DNA of 64,000 nucleotides. Origin: a virus. Below are positions 51,705 to 60,526 of this stretch, piece by piece. The position numbers were made by a program, and so were the translations under genes. The notes under the pieces were generated by a model. That model was given only the letters and a program-made list of their open reading frames with translations, did not search any database and was not told the origin of the DNA. Every line of letters starts with the position of its first letter. The stretch's first letter is position 1. The DNA lies in the IMG/VR virus record IMGVR_UViG_3300030107_002709, positions 1 to 64,000 of that record. One strand, given 5' to 3'.

Positions 51705-52741
51705 ACGACCTCGCATGACTCTATGTATAGAGATTGCATCAGTTTCTTTAGATCGGTTTTGTCTACTGCTATCTCTGCTTCATCAATATATTCATTGAGA
51801 AGAGTTAGAGTATCCTTAACATTAATCTCAACATCTTCATCTAAGTCAGTGTCTACAAGGGTTTCTACGATCTTAACGTCATGAACTCCCGACTGGTATA
51901 GTCTATCTAAAATAGAATCAAACTGTGAGTAATTAGTCTTCTCTTCTACGATCAATTTTATAAACTGATCAGCATACCTTTCAGTATCAAACTCACTATA
52001 ATCATGCTCGACATCATTATAGTATATCTTACTAAAGATTTCATATGGGTTCTTAATGAACCTCAACCTATCAGTCTCTGTATCATAGATATGAAATCCT
52101 CTCTGATCCTTGTAATCATTCCAGAACATCTGATATGGATTACCTAAGTACTGGACATTATTCCTCTTAGATCTATGATGGAAGTGACCTGACCATACAC
52201 GATCAAATCTATTAAACTCTTTTATAGTACGTCCACCATCAAAATGCATACCAGGTGTAACCTCAAACCCATCTATCTCTAGATGTCCAGCACATATATC
52301 AGCATTACTATTGTTTATAAACCATTCAGATCTATCTACATTAGCAGTATTAATCCAAGGTAACAATAGAAAGTTCTTACTATCAAAGTGGATCTCATGT
52401 GGTTCACTGTAGATCTTAATATTCTCGTACTGTTCCAACAACAACTCAGGGGAATTGATATGACTACTGTTCTTATAGTATGTCGTATGATTCCCTAGAA
52501 TCATGTGTACATCATATGCTCTAAGTCTGTCGAAATAGTTAGTCTTAATCCTTGCAAAAGTATTAAAATCCAAAGACTTTCTGTTATCAAATGTATCACC
52601 CAGATCAAGGACTGTAGTGATGCCCTCTCGTTCAAGAGTAGGGAAAAATATCTCATCATAAAATCGTTGGAAAAAATTCCAGAATGGTAATGAACCCTTG
52701 CGACCATCTAGGTGCTGGTCTGTGATGATAGCAAGCTTCAT
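51701..52741 (-). CDS. 47: Recombination nuclease small subunit (T4 gp47, Mre11/SbcD-like)
   Basis: A metallophosphoesterase nuclease partner of gp46. Phosphodiesterase motifs appear in order: TDQHLDG (residues 7-13), LDLGDTFDN (~45-53), LGNHTTYY (~81-88) and SGHFHHRS (~186-193). 346 aa matches T4 gp47 (339 aa). It overlaps the upstream 59-aa gene by ATGA. Confidence 0.95.
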   Translation of the reverse strand: MKLAIITDQHLDGRKGSLPFWNFFQRFYDEIFFPTLEREGITTVLDLGDTFDNRKSLDFNTFARIKTNYFDRLRAYDVHMILGNHTTYYKNSSHINSPELLLEQYENIKIYSEPHEIHFDSKNFLLLPWINTANVDRSEWFINNSNADICAGHLEIDGFEVTPGMHFDGGRTIKEFNRFDRVWSGHFHHRSKRNNVQYLGNPYQMFWNDYKDQRGFHIYDTETDRLRFIKNPYEIFSKIYYNDVEHDYSEFDTERYADQFIKLIVEEKTNYSQFDSILDRLYQSGVHDVKIVETLVDTDLDEDVEINVKDTLTLLNEYIDEAEIAVDKTDLKKLMQSLYIESCEVV

Positions 52742-52917
52742 TTTTTAGTAGTATTGCTACGTGTTCTGTTTATAATTGAAATAAATTTATCACCAGCAAA
52801 TGCTCCAGCAAGACACACATCAATCTCATCACCATCTACCCAGTTCATATCACCATTCATTTTGGTATGAAGCATGGCTTCTTGGATCTTGTCTATAACT
52901 TCTTGTGTTAATTTCAT
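52738..52917 (-). CDS. Small conserved cyanophage protein (59 aa)
   Basis: ATG at 52917; the product MKLTQEVIDKIQEAMLHTKM, NGDMNWVDGDEIDVCLAGAF and AGDKFISIINRTRS is a helix plus beta hairpin, a short family I recall next to gp47 in cyanomyoviruses. Stop overlaps the gp47 start (ATGA). Function unknown. Confidence 0.6.
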   Translation of the reverse strand: MKLTQEVIDKIQEAMLHTKMNGDMNWVDGDEIDVCLAGAFAGDKFISIINRTRSNTTKK

Positions 52918-52990
52918 ATGAAGCTCGTGTTGCTGGATATTGTTGTCTTAGTTTTTGTACTACTGCTAGTTGTACTTCTAGTAAATTCAT
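52850..52990 (-). CDS. Doubtful small ORF (46 aa)
   Basis: ATG at 52990 overlaps the stop of the upstream 58-aa gene (ATGA), and the frame runs MNLLEVQLAVVQKLRQQYPA and on to TGA, overlapping the next gene by 68 bases. The start position is attractive but the deep overlap makes it uncertain. Confidence 0.3.
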   Translation of the reverse strand: MNLLEVQLAVVQKLRQQYPATRASYEINTRSYRQDPRSHASYQNEW

Positions 52991-53163
52991 CTGCCCTCTC
53001 TTGATCTATTTCTAATAGTGATATGATTACCTTCAATAGCAAACTCTAAGTAATCTGTATGATCCCATTCAAGTTCTTCATATAGATGATTGAGTTTATC
53101 CATATCATCCCACAAGTCGGTAGGAGTAGGCTCCCCCCAAAAAGGATTATCGTCAGGATTCAT
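52987..53163 (-). CDS. Small acidic hypothetical protein (58 aa)
   Basis: ATG at 53163 overlaps the gp55 stop (ATGA). The product begins MNPDDNPFWGEPTPTDLWDD, continues with the acidic helix LNHLYEELEWDHTDYLEF and ends in a strand EGNHITIRNRS. It is likely a genuine conserved small gene of the gp55 transcript; its function is not known. Confidence 0.55.
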   Translation of the reverse strand: MNPDDNPFWGEPTPTDLWDDMDKLNHLYEELEWDHTDYLEFAIEGNHITIRNRSREGR

Positions 53164-53648
53164 CTGTTCATTTTGATTTCGATGTTTTCTTTAATACTGT
53201 TCATATCAGACTTAGAAGCATTTAGACCTACAACACCAGTATCATCAACATGCATTACTGTAGCAGAGTCAGAATGATCTAGGATCTTTTGTTTGATCTC
53301 TAGTTGCTTCTTCTCTTTTTGGATACGTCTCAAGAAAGCATAGTATATGATCTGAGTGAAGTAAGCAAAAGGATTAGAAGATTTCTCAGGATCAAAGTTA
53401 TCGATATACTGTAAGCAATTCTCAATACCATCACATATCATGTCTTCCCTAAAAGGGTAGTTCACAAAGTTTGGTTTGTAGGATAGGTGTGTAGCAATCT
53501 TAAGGAAGCACTCACCTATGTAATTAGGTACTCGTGGTTTGTCCTTCTCGTGCTCACGTGAATAAATGACTCTCTCACGATAGATAGTCATTGCTTCTAG
53601 GAGTTCTTTGTTATTTACATAGTACTCAGTTTTTGCTCTCTTGGCCAT
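53160..53648 (-). CDS. 55: Late transcription sigma factor (T4 gp55-like)
   Basis: A small sigma-like protein that directs host RNA polymerase to TATAAATA late promoters together with the gp45 clamp. Features are a basic N-terminus (MAKRAKTEYYVNNKELLEAM), the ENCLQYIDNFDPEKSSNPFAY-type region-2 segment and FAYFTQIIYYAFLRRIQKEKK. 162 aa is close to T4 gp55 (185 aa). An extended -10 sigma-70-like promoter lies just upstream, so its own expression would precede the late phase. Confidence 0.92.
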   Translation of the reverse strand: MAKRAKTEYYVNNKELLEAMTIYRERVIYSREHEKDKPRVPNYIGECFLKIATHLSYKPNFVNYPFREDMICDGIENCLQYIDNFDPEKSSNPFAYFTQIIYYAFLRRIQKEKKQLEIKQKILDHSDSATVMHVDDTGVVGLNASKSDMNSIKENIEIKMNR

Positions 53649-53669
53649 ATCGTTCTAAATCCTGTAAGA

Positions 53670-53698
53670 AGTATAGCATACTCTGTTGCATTACGCAA
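53670..53698 (-). promoter_or_regulatory. Sigma-70-like promoter for gp55
   Basis: On the minus strand an extended -10 TGCTATACT (-10 core 53670-53675) lies 17 bases after TTGCGT (53693-53698), 22 bases before the gp55 ATG. The -35 is weak but the extended -10 compensates. The whole 53649-53775 gap otherwise contains only a small CACC/GGTG hairpin. Confidence 0.5.
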
Positions 53699-53775
53699 TG
53701 TTTAAGATTCGTAACAATGCTTGACGGCGATCCATAAACCCAGTACAATTCACCTTGTGGTGGTTCAAAGGAATG

Positions 53776-54195
53776 CTAGCTAGTTTTAAAGATCTTCTCT
53801 AGTAACTTTCTAGCTTCGGGAACGGATCCTACATATCCAGGAATTATTTTATTTGGATCACCTATAGCTTTGCCTTCACTAATATGTTTATTGAGTTGTT
53901 TTGCTTTCTTATCTTCAGAAATACATTTCAAATAGAAAGCTTTAATCTTTGGATCACACTCAGTCATAGTTAGTATATGTTTTTTGGGAATAAAAAACGA
54001 GTCATCAAAAGTTGAGTGCATCCATTCAGTAAGACCAAAACCTTGAACCTGAAGCTTCTTATGTTTATGTCTTACCATCTCTACTTTCATAGGTTCAAAA
54101 ATTAGGACGACCTCATCTTCAGGACAATTAGATATCCTACAGATGATCTCTTCCCCAGAGACAAACTTAATAGTAGCAAAGAATTCGTCTTCCAT
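53776..54195 (-). CDS. Conserved cyanophage protein, possible Sm-like N-terminal domain (139 aa)
   Basis: Starts MEDEFFATIKFVSGEEIICRI, the same strand-turn-strand pattern with S-G-E as the small proteins at 38.4-39.3 kb. It has a Trp/Phe-rich middle (GLTEWMHSTFDDSFFIPKK) and a Lys-rich helical C-terminus ending ARKLLEKIFKTS. One-base overlap with uvsW upstream. It may be a fifth member of that family fused to a helical tail; function unknown. Confidence 0.55.
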   Translation of the reverse strand: MEDEFFATIKFVSGEEIICRISNCPEDEVVLIFEPMKVEMVRHKHKKLQVQGFGLTEWMHSTFDDSFFIPKKHILTMTECDPKIKAFYLKCISEDKKAKQLNKHISEGKAIGDPNKIIPGYVGSVPEARKLLEKIFKTS

Positions 54196-55649
54196 TATTG
54201 TAGATTTATTCTGATGACTTCATATTTAAAGTTCTCCCCTTTATAGATGTTAACTCTTTCGTCTAGATGTTTAAGTGTGTAGTTCCTACCACCTATATCA
54301 TCTGCAATATCATATAAGGTTGCTAGTTCTTTACCTTCCCCCTTCCTAAGTACTCTACCAATGGATTGTAAATTTCTAATACGTGATTTACTGGGAGATG
54401 CGAAGATGATATTATGAAGCCGCTTAATATTAATCCCAGTACTAAAAGTGCCGTATGACGCAATGATAACCGCATTGTCTTCAAGCTCCGTAATCTGTCT
54501 AACCTCCTCACGATCCTGAACATCAGTACCGCCGTGAACAAAAAATAGTTTCCGATCAGAATCTATAGAATTATTTATCAATTCGTGCAACGGTTCACCA
54601 TGCTTTTCGATATAATTAAACAAGACAAGCGTGTTACCATCTAAGTCTCTTACCAAATTCTTGATGAGGTTATTACGACCTTTGTGACTGACCAAGTAAT
54701 CAATCTCATCTTGGTATGTCTCGAAACCCTGAGCTGGGTGTTTACAAAACAGGATTTTGATCCTAAACTTAGAAAGGTATCCAGACTTGATTAGATCATC
54801 TGTCTTGGTTACTTGCTCACATGAACCAAAGAGTCCTTCCAGTACCCACTTGTGGGTCTGAGTACCATCCAAGGTTCCAGTGAAACCAAACCTATACTTG
54901 GCGTTATGGAGTTTGGTCATTATACTTGTTAATGACTTGGCTTTAAATAGATGAGCCTCATCTCCAATAACACAGTCTATATCATCAAAGTACCTCTTAG
55001 GAAACTTATGAATCGATTGCCAAGTTGATATAATAACATCTTTATTCGTATTCTTATCCTTACCACTGTAAATCTTATGAACATGAGACTCAGCATCCCA
55101 ACCATATTCAATAAAGTCGTTGACCATCTGCTCAACCAGACTAGTAGTGGGAACGATGATCAGCGTTTTCTTGCTGGAAGCGGTGTAGTATCTGACGAGG
55201 GAGTAGATCATAAGAGATTTACCCGAACCAGTAGGAGATAAGAAAAGCTTTCTATTATGTTTAAGAGCCTCGTACACTGCCTTGTATTGGTAGGGACGGG
55301 GTTTTATTTTGGATATTTTATCCATGAATGTCTTAACACCACGAGGTGAAACAAAATCATTTACCTCTCTAACCTTACCGTATGTCTCGTTACCTAGGTG
55401 TTGAATATTATACTGATGCTCTCCAGCCCACTCTTCTAACTGATCTAGTAGACCATGATATAGTTCTCCTGTAGCAGGTGAATACAAATGGATCATACCA
55501 TCCCAGTACTTATATCTGGGATTTCTTTTTAGGAACTTTGCTTCAGGTACTTCAAATGAAAAGTAATCTGCAAGCTCATGGTGGACATGCTGATCCCCAT
55601 GAACCTTTATGAATACCTCATTCTTTTTTTGTACCAAAATACTAGTCAT
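54195..55649 (-). CDS. uvsW: Recombination helicase UvsW
   Basis: SF2 DNA/RNA helicase that unwinds R-loops and branched DNA and switches replication to recombination-dependent mode. Walker A PTGSGKS is at residues 139-145, motif II GDEAH near residue 228, motif III GFTGTLDG and motif VI QSIGRVLRKGE. 484 aa is close to T4 UvsW (502 aa). Start at ATG 55649, overlapping the uvsY stop; the longer frame begins with TTG. Confidence 0.95.
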   Translation of the reverse strand: MTSILVQKKNEVFIKVHGDQHVHHELADYFSFEVPEAKFLKRNPRYKYWDGMIHLYSPATGELYHGLLDQLEEWAGEHQYNIQHLGNETYGKVREVNDFVSPRGVKTFMDKISKIKPRPYQYKAVYEALKHNRKLFLSPTGSGKSLMIYSLVRYYTASSKKTLIIVPTTSLVEQMVNDFIEYGWDAESHVHKIYSGKDKNTNKDVIISTWQSIHKFPKRYFDDIDCVIGDEAHLFKAKSLTSIMTKLHNAKYRFGFTGTLDGTQTHKWVLEGLFGSCEQVTKTDDLIKSGYLSKFRIKILFCKHPAQGFETYQDEIDYLVSHKGRNNLIKNLVRDLDGNTLVLFNYIEKHGEPLHELINNSIDSDRKLFFVHGGTDVQDREEVRQITELEDNAVIIASYGTFSTGINIKRLHNIIFASPSKSRIRNLQSIGRVLRKGEGKELATLYDIADDIGGRNYTLKHLDERVNIYKGENFKYEVIRINLQ

Positions 55650-56125
55650 CAATCAGTACCGTTAATGAACTTTTCCCATTCGATTGCTGACTTGATCTGG
55701 AAACCTCTATTAGATACTTGCTTCATTACACAGTCAAGAAAATAAAGCATCTGCTCAATATACTTTACCTTAGCCTCGACATTGATAACATCACTGTCTG
55801 CCTCGATATAAGTTTTCATTTTATCTTGAGTAGATATCCTACCACCAAAAGGTTTCTCAGCATATACTTTAGCATCTGCCTCGCCACCGTAATATTCTTT
55901 TTTCTCCTTGACTATCCTACGAACCTCAAACTCTAAAGACGTTTTGATCTGTTGTAAGTCAATGTAATGGTTTAAATATTTATTGTGCTGAAAAGGGATC
56001 TCTAATGCTAACTTCCCTAAGTCAGTACTGTAAGCTTTATCTTTAAATTGGAAGTCTACTTCACTATCGACTTCCCATTCAGATCTAATTGTATCAAAGC
56101 GATTACGAAGAGTTTCAAAGTTCAT
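55649..56125 (-). CDS. uvsY: Recombination mediator UvsY
   Basis: Loads UvsX on gp32-covered single-stranded DNA. The helical, charged sequence with DLQQIKTSLEFEVRRIVKEKKEYYGGEAD and a C-terminal IKSAIEWEKF fits the family, and the position next to uvsW is diagnostic. 158 aa is close to T4 UvsY (137 aa). Its start overlaps the end of the tail-tube-fold gene. Confidence 0.9.
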   Translation of the reverse strand: MNFETLRNRFDTIRSEWEVDSEVDFQFKDKAYSTDLGKLALEIPFQHNKYLNHYIDLQQIKTSLEFEVRRIVKEKKEYYGGEADAKVYAEKPFGGRISTQDKMKTYIEADSDVINVEAKVKYIEQMLYFLDCVMKQVSNRGFQIKSAIEWEKFINGTD

Positions 56126-56633
56126 TTAATGATGGGTCTGTTATAGTATAGAAATGATACTTAAAAGTAACATCTGCAGTCAAATATTCCTGTTGGTCTA
56201 ATGATGCATCAAAGTCCACTCCTGTAAGAGCGACTGGAAATAGTCCTGTAAAATTAACAATAAAGTTTGTGTTGAAATTTGAAGTGGTAACTAACAACTG
56301 ACCTCTACTGTACTCTGGATTATCTGGAACTGCTTCACTAGAACCAGCATTACCATTACCACGAATCCATTTATGGATTGAGTTGTAGTTAACTAGAGAC
56401 TCATCTATGATGAACCTCACCTGAAAATCTCCAAAGCTAACTCCACCACCAGGTATGATAGGTAGATCACGGAACCTTGAAGGTACTTCTGTAACAGGCA
56501 TTTGAATGTCTGGTATATTCGCTGCCTGACAAAAGAAATCCACCCCTTTAAAAAGTTCCAATTCTAATTGGAAACCAAGAGGTGAAAGATAGTTTCTGTT
56601 TGTTAGTTGCTCTTTATACCAATCAGAGGCCAC
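56115..56633 (-). CDS. Tail-tube-fold protein (gp19-like, possible gp3-type tail completion protein)
   Basis: The sequence SPLGFQLELELFKGVDFFCQ, then IPGGGVSFGDFQVRFIIDESL and YNSIHKWIRG resembles the beta-barrel fold of gp19-family tail-tube proteins. Cyanomyovirus maps usually place the tail completion gene gp3 here, between gp23 and uvsY, so it may be that gene or a baseplate-tube junction protein. Start set at GTG 56633 because GGGAAG lies at good spacing; TTG 56639 is the alternative. 172 aa. Confidence 0.65.
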   Translation of the reverse strand: MASDWYKEQLTNRNYLSPLGFQLELELFKGVDFFCQAANIPDIQMPVTEVPSRFRDLPIIPGGGVSFGDFQVRFIIDESLVNYNSIHKWIRGNGNAGSSEAVPDNPEYSRGQLLVTTSNFNTNFIVNFTGLFPVALTGVDFDASLDQQEYLTADVTFKYHFYTITDPSLNEL

Positions 56634-56655
56634 GGTCAACTTCCCAAGCTATACT

Positions 56656-56841
56656 TTATTTAGTATACCACCAATACGGACCTTCTCCAGGTCCACCAGT
56701 GTAGTCATCATCATCATCGTCATCCCATGTGATGTTTATATTGGGTGGTTTTTTCTTCTTCCAACTATTAACTGCAATAACTGAAGCAATGGTAGCAGCA
56801 GATACTATAGGTGAAGCGAAGAGTAGTATCTTCTGTAACAT
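56656..56841 (-). CDS. Small membrane protein with acidic tail (61 aa)
   Basis: The first 25 residues (MLQKILLFASPIVSAATIASVIAV) are hydrophobic and could be a membrane anchor. The rest is basic (SWKKKKPPN) and then strongly acidic with a run of Asp and a Gly/Trp-rich end. Start overlaps the previous stop by one base (TAATG). Function unknown; its place next to tail genes may indicate a lysis or assembly accessory. Confidence 0.5.
   Translation of the reverse strand: MLQKILLFASPIVSAATIASVIAVNSWKKKKPPNINITWDDDDDDDYTGGPGEGPYWWYTK
56657..56664 (-). promoter_or_regulatory. Possible late promoter variant ACTAAATA
   Basis: Minus-strand ACTAAATA lies 24 bases upstream of the tail-tube-fold gene. 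It keeps the AAATA core of late promoters but differs from TATAAATA in the first two positions. Confidence 0.4.
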
Positions 56842-57005
56842 TAGTAATGATATTCGTCTAGTATGTCCAATGCACTATTTAGAGCTTGCTGTGCTGACCA
56901 CCTTTCTTTGGGTGTCCAGTTTGGCCAAGCCATTTTATTATCTATATCTCTTTTAAGTTTCAACAACCTAGCCGTCATATCAACTTTGGATAGTCTTCCA
57001 TTCAT
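56841..57005 (-). CDS. Small conserved hypothetical protein (54 aa)
   Basis: ATG at 57005 overlaps the stop of the 45-aa gene. The product MNGRLSKVDMTARLLKLKRD, IDNKMAWPNWTPKERWSAQQ and ALNSALDILDEYHY is a helix-loop-helix with a Trp-Pro turn, a type I recall downstream of gp23 in cyanomyoviruses. Function unknown. Confidence 0.6.
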   Translation of the reverse strand: MNGRLSKVDMTARLLKLKRDIDNKMAWPNWTPKERWSAQQALNSALDILDEYHY

Positions 57006-57142
57006 TATGTAGAAGGCAAGGGTTCGTGTGCTTTCATAGTTGCATATGCATTGTTGTAATATGGTGTATGTGTATCACCAGCTTTTTCAAGTTGGTATAC
57101 TATAGAAGACCAAATAAGGTACTGCATGTAACTCTTTTGCAT
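57005..57142 (-). CDS. Small hypothetical protein (45 aa)
   Basis: ATG at 57142 opens MQKSYMQYLIWSSIVYQLEK, then AGDTHTPYYNNAYATMKAHE and LPST before TAA. It starts downstream of the gp23 terminator and couples to the next tiny gene by TAATG. Small size limits confidence. Confidence 0.5.
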   Translation of the reverse strand: MQKSYMQYLIWSSIVYQLEKAGDTHTPYYNNAYATMKAHEPLPST

Positions 57143-57178
57143 AATATATTATAACATGTATTCAAGTATATAGGCAAT

Positions 57179-57203
57179 AAAAAAGCACCCTTTCGGGTGC
57201 TTT
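57179..57203 (-). terminator. Strong Rho-independent terminator after gp23
   Basis: Minus-strand GCACCC-GAAA-GGGTGC followed by TTTTTT, 23 bases after the gp23 stop. A matching AAA/TTT flank extends the stem to nine pairs. It would stop the very abundant capsid transcript. Confidence 0.92.
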
Positions 57204-57225
57204 GTATGAGTATCGTAACCTCGAT

Positions 57226-58632
57226 TTACATGAGGTTAGTAACTTGTACACGTCTGTAGTACATGTTAGCATTAGCGGTAAGTGTCTCACCATCAGGTGT
57301 TCCACTGTATAAACCGTTAGTTGTAACGAATGGGTTTGAAACCATACCATAACGTGTCTTGAATCCAATTTTTGGTTGGAAGTTGTTAGGATCAATACTG
57401 CGAACCATTTGTAGAGGTACATATGGGCAATAGAATAATCCAGCGTCATAAGGAGAAGTTCCCTTATAACCAACAACATAGTAGTGCTTATCAGATAGAT
57501 TAGCAGCATAAGGGTCAACGTAGACCTTAATGCGTCCGTTGATTGTACCAACTAGAAGATTTCCAGTATCATCAACTTCACCAATGGAAGGACCACCAGC
57601 ACCAGTTAAACCAGAACTATAGTCAAGTACACCAGCCATTGCTAGAGCACTAGCAACGTCAGCAGAACACATCAAGAAGTTACCCTTTCCTCTACGAGTC
57701 TCTTGTGCGATTGCGTTACAATCTCTCTCGATTTGGAATAGGAGTCCCTTGAATTTCTCAACTGACCATCTACCGTTTGAATCAACGTCTAGATCGAATA
57801 TACCAGCAGTTGCTACGTTATTAGCAGCACCTTTCTTAGCAACGCTATAGACTCTACGAACAACCTCACGGTTGATTTCAGCAAGCACTTCAGAAGATAG
57901 GATGTTAGCAAGTTCTTGCTCGGCATCTAATCCATGAATAGCTTTCAAGTCTTGAGCTAGTTCTAAGGTATACTCTGCCTTGAGGGCTCTGGACTTAGCA
58001 GTCACAGAAGTCTTCTCAATGCTGAATGACATCTCACGGAATAGGTTTCCTGTGTCACCCATTGTTTCTAGGTCTTCCCTAGACATTCCGTCTTGAACCT
58101 CATAGGTTCCAGGTGATGCATCATTCAACAGTGCAGGGTTGTTACCCTCAGAGTCTCCACCAACACCAGCACCTGTTCTAGGTGTGTATGCTCCTTTGGT
58201 AGCCTCTCCAGCAGCAGAGAATCCTGTGTCTGGTTCGTTGAATAGTGCCTCTTCGCCTCCTTGGTTCTCGTAGCGAGATCTCATTGCAAAGATCAATCCA
58301 GTAGGTCCAGACATAGGCTGAACACCACAGATATCATATGCAACTAGGTTAGGCATTGAACGGCGAATCAAGCTGATGAGAACTGGGTCGAAACCAGCTA
58401 GTCCAGCTGTATTGCTGTTACCGAGTGCTGATCCAGCAGGGGATACAGTACTTGCACCGAGAGCGTTCACGGCGACTTCGTTTAACATTCCCTTCTCTTC
58501 ACGAAGGAATCTTTCTTGGTTTTCTAACAGAACTGCGGTAACCGCTTTCTTATAATTGTCTTTGATGGTAGAACTACCTTCGTGACTAAGAACAGGATCC
58601 CACTTCTCTGTTAGGGCTTTTGCATTAAACAT
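57226..58632 (-). CDS. 23: Major capsid protein (T4 gp23-like)
   Basis: Forms the hexamers of the prolate or isometric head and is matured by gp21 cleavage. The sequence has the cyanomyovirus hallmarks: MFNAKALTEKWDPVL, LISLIRRSMPNLVAYDICGVQPM, TGLIFAMRSRYENQGGEEAL and C-terminal RVQTNLM-type end (RRVQVTNLM). 468 aa is typical for cyanophages (T4: 521). It follows gp22 and is terminated by a strong hairpin. Confidence 0.96.
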   Translation of the reverse strand: MFNAKALTEKWDPVLSHEGSSTIKDNYKKAVTAVLLENQERFLREEKGMLNEVAVNALGASTVSPAGSALGNSNTAGLAGFDPVLISLIRRSMPNLVAYDICGVQPMSGPTGLIFAMRSRYENQGGEEALFNEPDTGFSAAGEATKGAYTPRTGAGVGGDSEGNNPALLNDASPGTYEVQDGMSREDLETMGDTGNLFREMSFSIEKTSVTAKSRALKAEYTLELAQDLKAIHGLDAEQELANILSSEVLAEINREVVRRVYSVAKKGAANNVATAGIFDLDVDSNGRWSVEKFKGLLFQIERDCNAIAQETRRGKGNFLMCSADVASALAMAGVLDYSSGLTGAGGPSIGEVDDTGNLLVGTINGRIKVYVDPYAANLSDKHYYVVGYKGTSPYDAGLFYCPYVPLQMVRSIDPNNFQPKIGFKTRYGMVSNPFVTTNGLYSGTPDGETLTANANMYYRRVQVTNLM

Positions 58633-58671
58633 GCGATTATACCTCTATGAGAATATCGTTAATTGTTGTGT

Positions 58672-59832
58672 TTATTCCCAACGACTAAGAGCATCCACAT
58701 AAGCGTTCATAGCTGGTGTGTTTGCAACTTCCTCGACAGGAGTTTCATCTGCTGCAGATGCTACTTTAGGAGCATCTCCTTTGAAGTAGCTTTCCTTGAG
58801 AGTATTGATCTTCTTGGAATATTCTTCCTCTGAAGTAAATTCAATTCCTTCTGCAAGTGCAGCTAGTTTGTCTTTCTGAGTATCCACCAATCCTTCTGAC
58901 ACAGTGTTCAGAATAACTTTCTTTGTGTTCTCATCCAGACGGGTTTGAAGTTTCACATTAGACTTGACCTGTTCGTCAAGGCGTTCTTCCATTTTACGAA
59001 TTTGTTCAGCCATACCTTCTACCACATCGACTTTCTCATCGGGGATAGAAATGTAGTGCTCTTCAAAGAGATTCTTCAGACCTGCAATGAAGTCTTCTGT
59101 AATCTCATTCTTTATACCACGGTCTAGGGCGATTTGGTTCTCTTCAACCCATCTACCGATGGCGTAGTTAACTGTGCCATTAACTTCCTCTGCAAGTTCT
59201 GCCTTAGCAGACTCAACTTTCTCAGCAGATTCTTTAGCAAAGTGTTCTACAAGCTTTGTATGCTCTTCTGCAAGTTTTGACTTGATAGCAGCCTCGAAGA
59301 TTGTCTTGGCTTTCTCAGCAAACTCTTCAGAGAGTTCTGTACCTTCAAGGAGAGCTTTAACATCGTCAGCTACGTCAACTTCCTCGAATGAAGGCTTAAT
59401 TGGGTATTGTACGTCAGGTCCAGAAGTAGTACCATAAGCAGCAGCAGTACCTACAGAAGGTGTTGCTCCTTGATCACCAGCATCATTTATATTTGCGGTT
59501 TGTGCTGTACCATCTGATTGTGCTCCTTTGGCTCCAACGGGGGCAGCAGCCTTAGCACCTGGATTATCTTCACCTGCATCATTTCCATCAGGTCTTGGTC
59601 CACCATTGTCGGTTATTGACTGACCTGCAGTAGCAGCATCTGTCCCAACACTAGGTTGTGGATCTTTGTGGGAATCCCTCTTGGGTTCACCTGTTACCGC
59701 ACCAGGTGCTGGTGGGTTTGATGGAAGAACAGCCGCAGAAACACTAGGCATTGGATCTTGTCCAGCCTCAGAAAGAACTTTTTCATTCTCACTAACGAAT
59801 TCCGCAAACTTTTCGTTTAACATATCTGACAT
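58672..59832 (-). CDS. 22: Prohead scaffold core protein (T4 gp22-like)
   Basis: Internal scaffold, degraded by gp21 after head assembly. N-terminal ~35 residues are helical, then a long Pro/Gly/Ala-rich linker (~30-125), followed by a very acidic Lys/Glu/Ala coiled-coil region (residues ~130-330), typical of gp22. Start at ATG 59832 (MSDMLNEKFAEFVSENEKV), which has a GGGG-rich ribosome-binding site; the longer frame upstream lacks support. A perfect late promoter lies 39 bases upstream. 386 aa is longer than T4 gp22 (269 aa) but usual in cyanophages. Confidence 0.9.
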   Translation of the reverse strand: MSDMLNEKFAEFVSENEKVLSEAGQDPMPSVSAAVLPSNPPAPGAVTGEPKRDSHKDPQPSVGTDAATAGQSITDNGGPRPDGNDAGEDNPGAKAAAPVGAKGAQSDGTAQTANINDAGDQGATPSVGTAAAYGTTSGPDVQYPIKPSFEEVDVADDVKALLEGTELSEEFAEKAKTIFEAAIKSKLAEEHTKLVEHFAKESAEKVESAKAELAEEVNGTVNYAIGRWVEENQIALDRGIKNEITEDFIAGLKNLFEEHYISIPDEKVDVVEGMAEQIRKMEERLDEQVKSNVKLQTRLDENTKKVILNTVSEGLVDTQKDKLAALAEGIEFTSEEEYSKKINTLKESYFKGDAPKVASAADETPVEEVANTPAMNAYVDALSRWE

Positions 59833-59870
59833 TTGAGTTTCCCCTAAGATTCGTACAATAAGTCTAAGTT

Positions 59871-59878
59871 TATTTATA
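59871..59878 (-). promoter_or_regulatory. Late promoter TATAAATA
   Basis: Perfect T4-type late consensus on the minus strand, 39 bases upstream of the gp22 start and just past the gp21 coding end. It would drive gp22-gp23. Confidence 0.7.
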
Positions 59879-59881
59879 GAT

Positions 59882-60526
59882 TTATAATCCTGAAAGGAAA
59901 TGTTCAAACACTTTAAGTGTCCTTTCCTCAAGATTTTTGTGAGTAGACTTGCTCACATAACTCTGGTATTTAGCAACTTCGGTCTCCTTAAGAATACCGT
60001 TGTTCCAAACCCACTCTTTACCTTCCATGATACCATTAACAAATGCATCAGGTGCGGAAGGATCAGCAACTATATCTGCTGCTGTTGCTAACATGAAGTC
60101 ATCCATTACATAATTAGCATCTTCTTGTTTGTTGATGCTACCCATTCCTCTAGATGATACACCCAATTGAACACCCTCTCCTAAAAGAGACTTAGCGATC
60201 TTACCCATTGGTGTGTCTAAGATCTGGGCTTTTCCGATGAAGTTAGAACCTTCAGCAGTAAGCGATGTGATTCTGTGGGAAACACGGTCAAGGTTAACAG
60301 TAGGACCATCAGGATGACCCAACTCACCAAGAGCACGTTTTGTTTTAACGTATTCTTCATTATATCTACCTACTTCAGTTTCAAGAACTTTGAAAGGGTA
60401 TATTCTACCATTTCTATTCTTAAGTTCTGCTTGTAGGAAAACACCTTCGATGTATAATTTTTTATCATCGCCTTTACCTTCAGTGATGACTTTTACATCT
60501 TCAATCTGTTCCGTTATCAGTTTCAT
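59882..60526 (-). CDS. 21: Prohead core protease (T4 gp21-like)
   Basis: Serine protease of the herpesvirus/phage prohead type that cleaves scaffold and capsid proteins. The catalytic His is in ELGHPDG (H71) and the Ser in LGVSSRGMGS (S124 or S125). GVFLQAELKNRNGRIYP is the conserved start region. 214 aa matches T4 gp21 (212 aa). It overlaps the upstream core-peptide gene by 26 bases. Confidence 0.95.
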   Translation of the reverse strand: MKLITEQIEDVKVITEGKGDDKKLYIEGVFLQAELKNRNGRIYPFKVLETEVGRYNEEYVKTKRALGELGHPDGPTVNLDRVSHRITSLTAEGSNFIGKAQILDTPMGKIAKSLLGEGVQLGVSSRGMGSINKQEDANYVMDDFMLATAADIVADPSAPDAFVNGIMEGKEWVWNNGILKETEVAKYQSYVSKSTHKNLEERTLKVFEHFLSGL